The notes below the pieces were generated by a model, which worked only from the letters and a program-made list of their open reading frames with translations, searched no databases and had not been told where the DNA came from. The position numbers were made by a program, and so were the translations under genes. Positions 33,641 to 41,342 of a DNA stretch of 64,000 bases are shown piece after piece; within the stretch, counting starts at the first letter, position 1, and every line of letters starts with the position of its first letter. The stretch comes from Pseudomonas gessardii (lineage in GTDB: Bacteria; Pseudomonadota; Gammaproteobacteria; Pseudomonadales; Pseudomonadaceae), in contig NZ_MNPU01000035.1 in NCBI RefSeq assembly GCF_001983165.1, positions 1 to 64,000 of the forward strand. The letters are read 5' to 3'.

Positions 33641-34660
33641 TCAATAACGATTGGGTTCCATTTCCAGGTCGACCTGGAAGCGCTCGGCGATATCGCGCTG
33701 GATGCGCTGGGCCAGGCTGGAAATATCCAGGCCGGTGGCCGCGCCATAGTTGACCAGCACCAGCGCCTGCAAGCGATGCACACCGGCATCACCGTCGCGA
33801 AAGCCCTTCCAGCCGGCCTTTTCAATCAACCAGCCGGCCGCCAGTTTCACTTGGCCATCGACCTGGGGGTAGGCCACCAGATCGGGATATTGCAGCTGCA
33901 ACTGCGCCGCCAGCCCCTGGGAGACCAGCGGGTTCTTGAAGAAACTGCCAGCGTTGCCCAATACCGCGGGGTCGGGTAGTTTTTCACTGCGGATGCTGCA
34001 TATGGCGCGGCTGACGTCGCTCGGTGTGGCCTGGGTAATGCCCTGCTCGGCCAGGCGTTGTTGCACTGGGCCATAGCCGAGCTTCAACTGCGCGACGCGG
34101 CTCAAGGCAAAGCGCACCCGCAGGATCAGCCAGCGCCCTACTTCGTGCTTGAACAGGCTGTCGCGGTAGGCGAAATTGCATTCTGCCAGGCTGAAATCGC
34201 GCAACTCGCCCGTCTGGCGGTCGAGGGCGGTCAGGCCGGCAAACACATCCTTGATCTCGACCCCGTAGGCACCAATGTTCTGCATCGGCGCCGCACCGAC
34301 AGTGCCGGGGATCAGGCTGAGGTTTTCCAGGCCAGAGAATCCTTGCTCAAGGGTCCACAGCACAAAAGGATGCCAGGCCTCACCCGCCTCGGCTTCCACC
34401 ACCACCTGCTGCGCGTCCTCGTGCAGGACGCGAATACCCCGGGTCGCCATGCGCAATACCAGCGCCGGGATATCCTGGGTCAGCAGCAGGTTGCTGCCGC
34501 CACCGATCACCAGCAATGGCAACGGTTGTGCGGCCGCATAGGCCAGGGCCTCGCGCACATCGGCGTCGCTATGGGCCTCGGCGAACAACTGCGCACGCAC
34601 ATCGATGCCAAAACTGTTGAAGGCCTTCAGGGACACTTGGGGCTGCACATCCAGACTCAT
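33641..34660 (-). CDS. murB: UDP-N-acetylenolpyruvoylglucosamine reductase
   Basis: 339 aa, type I MurB. It reduces enolpyruvyl-UDP-GlcNAc to UDP-MurNAc with NADPH in peptidoglycan synthesis. FAD-binding motifs LLVIGGGSNLLL (about 49-60) and the NLSLIPGTVGAAPMQNIGAYG stretch (about 117-137) are clear. The catalytic Ser lies in GNAGSFFKNP (about 233-242), and the last Glu-containing motif is near 332. It overlaps the phosphatase gene by 4 bases and is the last gene of its operon. Confidence 0.97.
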   Translation of the reverse strand: MSLDVQPQVSLKAFNSFGIDVRAQLFAEAHSDADVREALAYAAAQPLPLLVIGGGSNLLLTQDIPALVLRMATRGIRVLHEDAQQVVVEAEAGEAWHPFVLWTLEQGFSGLENLSLIPGTVGAAPMQNIGAYGVEIKDVFAGLTALDRQTGELRDFSLAECNFAYRDSLFKHEVGRWLILRVRFALSRVAQLKLGYGPVQQRLAEQGITQATPSDVSRAICSIRSEKLPDPAVLGNAGSFFKNPLVSQGLAAQLQLQYPDLVAYPQVDGQVKLAAGWLIEKAGWKGFRDGDAGVHRLQALVLVNYGAATGLDISSLAQRIQRDIAERFQVDLEMEPNRY

Positions 34661-35121
34661 AAACGCCCCTTCAATTCGATCACCAACAAATCACAGGCGG
34701 ACTCGATCAGGTCCAGGACCTGCTCGAAACCCTGTTCGCCGTCGTAATACGGATCCGGCACTTCATCCACCGCCAAGTCGTAGCGGCGCAGGAACAGGTC
34801 CAGCTCGGCCTTGCCCTGGGCCGGCTGCATGGCCTTGAGATTACGCAGGTTGCTCTGGTCCATGGCCAGGATCAGGTCGTAGCGCGCAAAATCGGCGCGC
34901 GACACCTGCTGGGCACGCTGGGCCGACAAGTCGTAGCCACGGCGCAGCGCCGCTTGCTGGCTGCGTTTGTCCGGCGCCTTGCCGATATGCCATTCACCGG
35001 TCCCGGCAGACGCCACCTCGACCCGGTCCGCCAGCCCGGCGGCCCGCAGTTTGTGGCGCAGCACGCCCTCGGCGGTGGGCGAGCGGCAGATATTGCCCAG
35101 GCACACAAACAGGACTTCCAT
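34657..35121 (-). CDS. Low-molecular-weight protein tyrosine phosphatase
   Basis: 154 aa. The P-loop VCLGNICRSPTAEG (Cys near 8, CX5R) and the general-acid Asp in VPDPYY (about 118-123) are intact, so it should be active. In pseudomonads this gene is fixed between murB and kdsB. Such phosphatases often act on tyrosine kinases of exopolysaccharide export, but no kinase is encoded nearby. The ATG at 35121 overlaps the kdsB stop by one base (TGATG). Confidence 0.93.
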   Translation of the reverse strand: MEVLFVCLGNICRSPTAEGVLRHKLRAAGLADRVEVASAGTGEWHIGKAPDKRSQQAALRRGYDLSAQRAQQVSRADFARYDLILAMDQSNLRNLKAMQPAQGKAELDLFLRRYDLAVDEVPDPYYDGEQGFEQVLDLIESACDLLVIELKGRL

Positions 35122-35885
35122 CAAGCCCCCAGCAACCGACGTACGCGCTCAAGGTCTTCCTGGGTATCGACCCCCGGCGGCGGGGCTTCAATCGCATCCC
35201 CCACATGAATGCGCACACCGTGCCACAGGGCCCGCAGTTGCTCCAGGGCCTCGGTGTTTTCCAACCAGCATGGGCCCCAGCTGACGAAGTCATGCAGGAA
35301 GCCGGCGCGGTAGGCATAAATGCCGATATGACGGCGATACGGCACGCCCGCCGGCAACACGTCAGGCTGCCGGGCAAATTCGTCGCGCGCCCAGGGCAGG
35401 GTCGAACGGCTGAAGGTCAGGGCCAGGCCATTGAGGTCGCTGACCACCTTGACCACGTTCGGGTTGAACAGGGTCTGGATGTCTTCGATGGGCTCGGCCA
35501 GGGTCGCCATGCGGGCTTCGGCATGGGCGGCCAGGTTGGCGGCGACCTGGTCGATGACACACGGCGGGATCAGCGGCTCGTCGCCTTGCACGTTGACCAC
35601 GATGGCGTCCGGCGCCAGGCCCAGGTGCGTGGCGACTTCGGCCAGGCGGTCGGTGCCGGAGTTGTGGTCTTCACGGGTCAACACCGCTTCGGCACCAAAC
35701 CCCTTGCAGGCCTCGATGATCCGCAGGTCATCCGTGGCCACCACCACGCGCTGGGCGCTGCTCTTGCAGGCCTGCTCCCAGACCAGCTGGATCATCGGCT
35801 TGGCGCCGATCATCTGCAGCGGCTTGCCGGGCAGGCGGGTGGAGGCGTAGCGCGAGGGGATGACAACAGTGAAGGCAGTGGTCAT
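35121..35885 (-). CDS. kdsB: 3-deoxy-manno-octulosonate cytidylyltransferase
   Basis: 254 aa. It activates Kdo with CTP for lipopolysaccharide core synthesis. The nucleotide-binding motif IPSRYASTRLPGKPL is at residues 9-23, VVATDD near 47-52, and VNVQGDEPLIPP (metal-binding Asp near 99) follows. It overlaps the Trm112-like gene by 4 bases and is translated in a chain with lpxK, another lipid A gene, so this operon is centred on envelope synthesis. Confidence 0.97.
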   Translation of the reverse strand: MTTAFTVVIPSRYASTRLPGKPLQMIGAKPMIQLVWEQACKSSAQRVVVATDDLRIIEACKGFGAEAVLTREDHNSGTDRLAEVATHLGLAPDAIVVNVQGDEPLIPPCVIDQVAANLAAHAEARMATLAEPIEDIQTLFNPNVVKVVSDLNGLALTFSRSTLPWARDEFARQPDVLPAGVPYRRHIGIYAYRAGFLHDFVSWGPCWLENTEALEQLRALWHGVRIHVGDAIEAPPPGVDTQEDLERVRRLLGA

Positions 35886-36067
35886 TTATCCAGGCGCTCG
35901 TCGGTCGTCAGGGTACGGGCTTCGCTTTCCAGCATCACCGGGATGCCGTCGCGGATCGGGTAGGCCAGGCCGGCGCCCTTGCTGATCAGCTCGGTCTTGT
36001 CGGCACTGAGCTTGAGCGGGCCTTTGCAGATCGGGCAAGCGAGGATATCGAGCAGTTTGGTGTCCAT
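35882..36067 (-). CDS. Trm112-family protein (YcaR-like)
   Basis: 61 aa, a single Trm112/YcaR domain (MDTKLLDILACPICKGPLKLS, then LAYPIRDGIPVMLESEARTL). It keeps the CPxC knuckle but not a second cysteine pair. In E. coli ycaR lies in the same place, between lpxK and kdsB. The role in bacteria is not established; eukaryotic Trm112 is a methyltransferase partner. It overlaps kdsB by 4 bases. Confidence 0.94.
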   Translation of the reverse strand: MDTKLLDILACPICKGPLKLSADKTELISKGAGLAYPIRDGIPVMLESEARTLTTDERLDK

Positions 36068-36091
36068 GGGGGTTTCCTGGATAAAAGCGTT

Positions 36092-37102
36092 TCAAGGCAA
36101 AAGTCGAGCCGGCAGCAGACGCATCAGTTGCGTGTCGAACCAGGCGATAAACGCCGGTGACGGTGCTGCATCGACTGCAAGGTACCACCAGTGTGCCTGG
36201 GCAAAGGCGCGGCACTTCACCGCGTCCTTTTCGGTCATGACCAACGGCAGTGACGGCGTAAAATTCAGGACCTCGGCGCTGTAGGGCGCATGGTCGGCAA
36301 ATGCATGGGGTATCGGCAGCCAGTGTAGCGTTTCGAGGGTGTTGAAGAAACGTTGCGGGTTGCCGATGCCGGCGACCGCGTGCACCCGCTGCCCCACGGG
36401 GAAATGGTCCAGCGGCTGGTGCTCTCCGGTCAGCAGATTGACCAGGGTCGTGGGCAACAGACGGAAGGCAAAGCCATCTTCGCGATCAGCCGCCGCGCCG
36501 TTATAGAGCAGGGCATCGACGCTGTGCAGGCGCTCGACCGGCTCGCGCAGCGGCCCGGCAGGCAGGCAGCGGCGATTACCCAGGCCACGGGCATTGTCGA
36601 TCAGCACCAGTTCCAGGTCGCGGGCCAGGCGGTAATGTTGCAGGCCATCGTCGGAGAGGATCAGGTCCAGGGTGTCGCTGGCCAGCAGGGCCTGCACCGC
36701 ACGGCTGCGATCGGGGTCGATCATCAGTGCCACGCCGCTGCGCTGCACGATCAACAAGGGCTCGTCGCCGGCCACTTGCGCGCTGTCGCTAGCCTGCACC
36801 CGCCATGGCAACTGCGCAGGCTTGGCCCCATAGCCACGGCTGACCACGCCGACCCGCAGGCCACTGCGCTGGCAATGCTCGATCAACCACAGGATCAACG
36901 GCGTCTTGCCCGTGCCGCCCACGGTGATATTGCCGACCACGACAATGGGCACCGGTGATTGGTAGATCGTGCCCTCACCCGCCAGGAACCGGTCGCGCTT
37001 GCGCTTGACCACCTGGCGATAGAGCGCCTCCAGCGGCTGCAGGAGCTTGAGCGCCGGGTGGCCGTCGTACCAGGCCTTGAGCAAACGATCGGACCAGGCC
37101 AT
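36092..37102 (-). CDS. lpxK: Tetraacyldisaccharide 4'-kinase
   Basis: 336 aa. It phosphorylates the lipid A disaccharide at the 4' position, at the inner membrane. The P-loop is VVGNITVGGTGKTP (about 55-68), the GVVSRGYGAKP motif follows (about 85-95), and the DDGLQHYRLARDLE segment (about 150-163) includes the catalytic acidic pair. An N-terminal hydrophobic helix anchors it. The ATG at 37102 overlaps the exbD stop by one base. Confidence 0.96.
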   Translation of the reverse strand: MAWSDRLLKAWYDGHPALKLLQPLEALYRQVVKRKRDRFLAGEGTIYQSPVPIVVVGNITVGGTGKTPLILWLIEHCQRSGLRVGVVSRGYGAKPAQLPWRVQASDSAQVAGDEPLLIVQRSGVALMIDPDRSRAVQALLASDTLDLILSDDGLQHYRLARDLELVLIDNARGLGNRRCLPAGPLREPVERLHSVDALLYNGAAADREDGFAFRLLPTTLVNLLTGEHQPLDHFPVGQRVHAVAGIGNPQRFFNTLETLHWLPIPHAFADHAPYSAEVLNFTPSLPLVMTEKDAVKCRAFAQAHWWYLAVDAAPSPAFIAWFDTQLMRLLPARLLP

Positions 37103-37530
37103 CAGGGCTGCCCCGCCGCCTCGACGGTGGTCATGCGCAAATGGCTGAAGCCGAGCTTGCCGGCAGCATCCATCGCGGTGATCACGGCCTGGTGCGGGGT
37201 CTTGCCATCGGCGCTGATGGATAGCGGCAGTTGCGTATCACCGCCGGATTCCCTCTGCAGCGCATCCATCACGCTGGCCACGTCGTTTTTTTCGAGCAAC
37301 TGATTATTCAGCGAAAACACCCCTTCGGCGCTGATGGTGATCTCCAGTTGCTTGAGCTGCTGGTCTTCAGCCGGCGAGCCGCTGACGGCTTCCGGCAGTT
37401 CGACCCGCAGCTGGGTTTCCCGGGTAAAGGTGGTGGTGACGACAAAAAACAGCAGCAGGATAAACACCACATCGATCAACGAGGCCAGGTTGATATCGAC
37501 GGTTTCCCGGGGCTTGCGGCGAAATTTCAC
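37102..37530 (-). CDS. exbD: ExbD/TolR-family biopolymer transport protein
   Basis: 142 aa, GTG start. One transmembrane segment (about 14-36, LASLIDVVFILLLFFVVTTTF) contains the conserved Asp that carries protons; a periplasmic domain follows. With the ExbB-like partner it forms a proton-driven motor, usually for TonB-like energy transfer. No tonB is nearby; the fixed link to lpxK and comEC in pseudomonads leaves the actual client unclear. It overlaps exbB by 4 bases. Confidence 0.92.
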   Translation of the reverse strand: MKFRRKPRETVDINLASLIDVVFILLLFFVVTTTFTRETQLRVELPEAVSGSPAEDQQLKQLEITISAEGVFSLNNQLLEKNDVASVMDALQRESGGDTQLPLSISADGKTPHQAVITAMDAAGKLGFSHLRMTTVEAAGQP

Positions 37531-38162
37531 GCTTTGCCCTCGACCAGGTCGACATCGCGGTCGCCCTGGACCACTTCCACCAGCTTGATCGCTTCCTGCT
37601 CCATGCCCACCACCAGCTCATCAATGCGCCGTTGCAGGAAACGGTGGAAAAACACCGCCGGAATCCCCACCATCAGGCCCGCCGCCGTGGTGATCAAGGC
37701 CTTGGAAATGCCCCCGGCCAATACCGAGGCATTGGTGGTCATGCCCGAACCGGTGAAAGCACTGAAGATATCGATCATGCCCAGTACCGTGCCGAGCAAG
37801 CCCAGCAATGGCGCCATCGCCGCGATGGTGCCCAGGGCATTGATGTAGCGCTCCAGCTCGTGGATCACCCGGGCCGCGGCTTCTTCAATGCACTCCTTCA
37901 TGATCTCGCGACCGTGCTTGGAGTTGGCCAGGCCCGCAGCCAGGATCTCGCCCAGGGGGGAATTGGCTCGCAGTTCCTTGAGCTTTTCCTTGTCCAGTTG
38001 CTTGTCCTTGATCCAGCGCCAGACCTGCCCCAGCAGATGATCAGGGGTCACACGGCTGGCGCGCAGGGTCCACAGGCGTTCGGCAACGATGCCGAGTGCG
38101 GCGATGGAGCTCAGAATGATCGGCAACATCATCCAGCCGCCGGATTTGACCAATTCCCACAC
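37527..38162 (-). CDS. exbB: MotA/TolQ/ExbB proton channel family protein
   Basis: 211 aa from GTG 38162 (WELVKSGGWMMLPI), chosen because AGGGG lies upstream; a longer GTG start at 38192 lacks a Shine-Dalgarno. Three transmembrane segments are visible (about 8-28, 110-135, 150-175), with the conserved MAPLLGLLGTVLGMIDIF and ISKALITTAAGLMVGIPA motifs of the channel. It forms the stator with ExbD. It is the first gene of the operon that runs to murB; comEC lies 75 bases upstream on the same strand. Confidence 0.92.
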   Translation of the reverse strand: MWELVKSGGWMMLPIILSSIAALGIVAERLWTLRASRVTPDHLLGQVWRWIKDKQLDKEKLKELRANSPLGEILAAGLANSKHGREIMKECIEEAAARVIHELERYINALGTIAAMAPLLGLLGTVLGMIDIFSAFTGSGMTTNASVLAGGISKALITTAAGLMVGIPAVFFHRFLQRRIDELVVGMEQEAIKLVEVVQGDRDVDLVEGKA

Positions 38163-38237
38163 AGTGAATGTCCCCTCGAAAAAGTGCGCCACTTTAGCAT
38201 ATAGGCTGGCGAGGAAGAGCCTGCCCGCCGACGGCCA

Positions 38238-40493
38238 TCATGTCGCAGGCCCCGCTCTTTGGTAACTGTCAATTGCAGGCGTGCGCCAGAAACGGCGCTG
38301 GCTGCGCGCCGTGACCGGAGCCTGGAAAGCCCCCAGGCGCAGGCGCACGGCGCCCTGTTCGGCGCTGTCATAAAGGGCGCTGCGCAGATGCTGGTAACGC
38401 GCAACTACCTGCGGGTGCGGATGGCCAAAGCCATTGCCTCGCCCACGGGAGATCAGCACCGCCTTGGGGGCCAGTTGCTGGACAAACGGCCAGGATGAGG
38501 AACTGCGGCTGCCATGGTGAGGGGCTTGCAGCCAATCCGTGGGCACCGCCAGGGGCGTGGCCAACAAGGCCCGTTCGGCCTCACGGTCGATATCGCCGGT
38601 CAGCAGCAGCCGCTCGCCACTGGCCTGGACCTGCAGCACGCACGACTTCGCGTTGCCGTTGCGGGCATCGGCCCATTGCCACAGCTGGAATGCCACGCCG
38701 TCCCATTCCCATTGTTCACCGCTGGCACAGGCCTGGGCGCCGAGAAACGCCGGCAGCCCCTGGGTTTCCCCGCCCACCACGCGCTTGACCGGCAACCCGC
38801 GCGCCACCGCCGCCGCGCCTCCGGCATGATCGGCGTCGGCATGGCTGAGCAGCATCAAGTCCACCTGGCCAACCCCCAGCTTACGCAGAGCCGGCAGAAC
38901 CACGCGCTCACCGAGATCGAAGTCCCCCACCCGTGGCCCGGCGTCATACAACAGCACGTGGTTGCGGGTGCGCAACACAATCGCCAGGCCCTGGCCGACA
39001 TCCAGTTGCTCTACCGCCACCTGGCCCAATGGGATCGATTCACGGGGCGGGAATACCGCCAGCAACAATAGGGGCCAGCCCAGCAGGCGCACAGGAATGC
39101 CCTTGGGCATCAATAACAGCACGGCCCCCAGCAGACTGAGCAGCCAGTAGCCCACAGGCACCTCGGCCGGCATCCAGGCCGGTACATACACGGCCAGCCA
39201 GGCCAGGGCCTGGAACAGCCCATCCAGCGCGCCACCTGCCAGCCATAGCAGACCACCGCCCAACCCAGGCACCGCCAACAACAGCGTGCCCGACAACGCC
39301 AGCGGCAGCACCACCAGGCTGATCCATGGCACGGCCAACAGATTGGCCAGTGGGGCGCTCAAACTGATGGGCAAACCCAGTATTAATAGCAACGGGAACA
39401 GCCCGATAGCGATCAGCCATTGGGCACGGGTCCAGACCTGCCACGCACGCCAGGCCCCCAAACGGCCGCTGAAGGCCAGCAGCAACACGGCCACGGCGGC
39501 AAATGACAACCAGAAACCCGGTTGCAGGCTGGCCAGGGGTTCAAGGATCAATACCGCATTGAGGGCCAGCAGCAGGGGCCAGCCGATCCCCAGATGGCGA
39601 AACCGCAGGCGCCACAGCAACACCAGCCCCACCATCACACAGGCGCGCTGCACCGGCACGGCAAAACCGGCGAGCACGCCATAGGCCAGCGCCGCGGAAA
39701 ATGCCAGGCCGCAGGCCCAGGGCAGCCAGGGCAAGCGCCTGGGCCAGCAGCCATAGCGGGCCAGCCCGGCCACCAGGGCATAGATCAACCCTGACAACAG
39801 GCCGATATGTTGGCCGGAGATGACCAACAGATGCACGGTGCCGGTGTCCTGCAAAATGCGCCAATCCTCGGCGGCCAAGCCGGAGCCGTCGCCCAGCACC
39901 AATGCGGCCAGCCCGGCTTCGCGCCCCCGGGCATCGACCGCCAGTAGCTGCTGGCGCAGCCCGTCGCGCCAGGCATGCCGGGCGGGTGCCAGGCGCTGGC
40001 CGTCCTTGACCGACCCCGTTGCCCCCACGCGCTGGGCCAGCAGCCAGGCTTCCTGGTCGAAGCCCTGGAAATTCAGCAGGCCGGAGGGCCGTTTGAGGGT
40101 GACAGCCAAACGCCAGCGCTCGCCGCTGCGCACTGGCGGGCCGCCCTGCCAGGTCACACGGATACGCTGGGGCAGCCGGCCCTGGCGTGACCGGCTGTCG
40201 CTCAGCTCGAAGCGCACCAGCCCATTGCCCTGCTGCGGCAGCCCGCTGACCCGCCCCTCCAACCAACGGGTCTGGCCGTCCAGGGCGGGAGCGAGCCGGT
40301 CGTCCAGTGCCCGCTGCGCGCTGAAACAGGCCCAGGCCAGGCCCAACAGGAAAAACGCCAGCGGATAAGTACGAAACGGCAGCAGCATCAACGCCACCAC
40401 CGGCAACACCAGCAACCAACCGACCGGCGGCAAGACGGGCAGCAGGCGCAACGCCAGCAGCCCCAATGCCAATGCAAACATCCCTGTACGCAT
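38238..40493 (-). CDS. comEC: DNA internalization competence protein ComEC/Rec2
   Basis: 751 aa. It forms the inner-membrane channel that passes single-stranded DNA into the cytoplasm. An N-terminal DUF4131 region (about 1-170) is followed by the multi-helix Competence domain with VHLLVISGQHIGLLSGL (about 225-241), and a C-terminal metallo-beta-lactamase domain with the LLSHADADHAGG metal motif (about 550-561). All three domains look intact, so natural transformation remains possible. The type IV pilus gene pilZ, however, is missing from its usual place at 12.5 kb. Confidence 0.95.
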   Translation of the reverse strand: MRTGMFALALGLLALRLLPVLPPVGWLLVLPVVALMLLPFRTYPLAFFLLGLAWACFSAQRALDDRLAPALDGQTRWLEGRVSGLPQQGNGLVRFELSDSRSRQGRLPQRIRVTWQGGPPVRSGERWRLAVTLKRPSGLLNFQGFDQEAWLLAQRVGATGSVKDGQRLAPARHAWRDGLRQQLLAVDARGREAGLAALVLGDGSGLAAEDWRILQDTGTVHLLVISGQHIGLLSGLIYALVAGLARYGCWPRRLPWLPWACGLAFSAALAYGVLAGFAVPVQRACVMVGLVLLWRLRFRHLGIGWPLLLALNAVLILEPLASLQPGFWLSFAAVAVLLLAFSGRLGAWRAWQVWTRAQWLIAIGLFPLLLILGLPISLSAPLANLLAVPWISLVVLPLALSGTLLLAVPGLGGGLLWLAGGALDGLFQALAWLAVYVPAWMPAEVPVGYWLLSLLGAVLLLMPKGIPVRLLGWPLLLLAVFPPRESIPLGQVAVEQLDVGQGLAIVLRTRNHVLLYDAGPRVGDFDLGERVVLPALRKLGVGQVDLMLLSHADADHAGGAAAVARGLPVKRVVGGETQGLPAFLGAQACASGEQWEWDGVAFQLWQWADARNGNAKSCVLQVQASGERLLLTGDIDREAERALLATPLAVPTDWLQAPHHGSRSSSSWPFVQQLAPKAVLISRGRGNGFGHPHPQVVARYQHLRSALYDSAEQGAVRLRLGAFQAPVTARSQRRFWRTPAIDSYQRAGPAT

Positions 40494-40629
40494 GGATCAT
40501 TCCTTGAACGTGATCCATTGAGTGTTAGCCGAGCGGTTCAGGGCGAACTATGATTTTTTGTCACAAAGTCTGAATTTCCCGTTCGTAGAATACGGGCATA
40601 CTTGCCCCTCGAACTGACCTGGACCCCTT

Positions 40630-41145
40630 ATGCCACGGCACTTATTCAAACGGTACATGCCCGATCCGACCAGCATCAGGGAACATAAGTCCTTACGCTT
40701 TCTCGGCACGCTGCTCCATGACCCCAACCTCTGGCACCTCAACCGGCACTCGGTTGCCCGGGCCATGGCTGTCGGCTTGTTTGCCGCCTTCATTCCCATG
40801 CCCTTGCAGATGCTGCTGGCGGCCATCCTCGCCATCTCCGTGCGTGGCAATATGCCCATCGCCGTGAGCCTGGTATGGCTGACCAACCCGATTACCATGC
40901 CCGTGGTGTTCTTCTGCACCTACATGACGGGCACCTGGCTGATGAACATCCCGGCCCGCACCCTGCCCGACGAACTGACCTGGGAGTGGATCAGCGGGCA
41001 ACTGTCGACCATGTGGCAGCCCTTCCTGCTGGGCTCGGTGGTGCTGGGCCTGGTCCTGGGCGCGCTGGCGTACTGCCTGACCATGGTGTACTGGCGATGG
41101 TGGGTTGGGCATCAGTGGAAAAAGCGCCAGCAGCGTAATCGGTAG
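40630..41145 (+). CDS. DUF2062 domain-containing membrane protein
   Basis: 171 aa with two or three predicted transmembrane stretches (about 50-75, 85-110, 130-158). DUF2062 motifs include RHSVARAMAVGLFAAFIPMPLQMLLA and RGNMPIAVSLVWLTNPITMP. Function is unknown; similar proteins accompany comEC in pseudomonads. It is divergent from comEC and in line with gacS, about 200 bp upstream of it. Confidence 0.9.
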   Translation: MPRHLFKRYMPDPTSIREHKSLRFLGTLLHDPNLWHLNRHSVARAMAVGLFAAFIPMPLQMLLAAILAISVRGNMPIAVSLVWLTNPITMPVVFFCTYMTGTWLMNIPARTLPDELTWEWISGQLSTMWQPFLLGSVVLGLVLGALAYCLTMVYWRWWVGHQWKKRQQRNR

Positions 41146-41342
41146 CGACCGGCATGCAGGTGCTGGCGCTTCGGTGTACCTATCCGTTAGCGCAGCAATG
41201 GAGAGGTACTCAATAAGCCCGCCCTCCCCCCTCAATCATCTTTTGCAAGATTCCACCCCCCGCATATGGCTACACTGCGCAGGTGGCGCAGGCCGGATGC
41301 CTGCGTAGAATGTCGACATCAGTGTGGTAGCAGGAGAGTGGC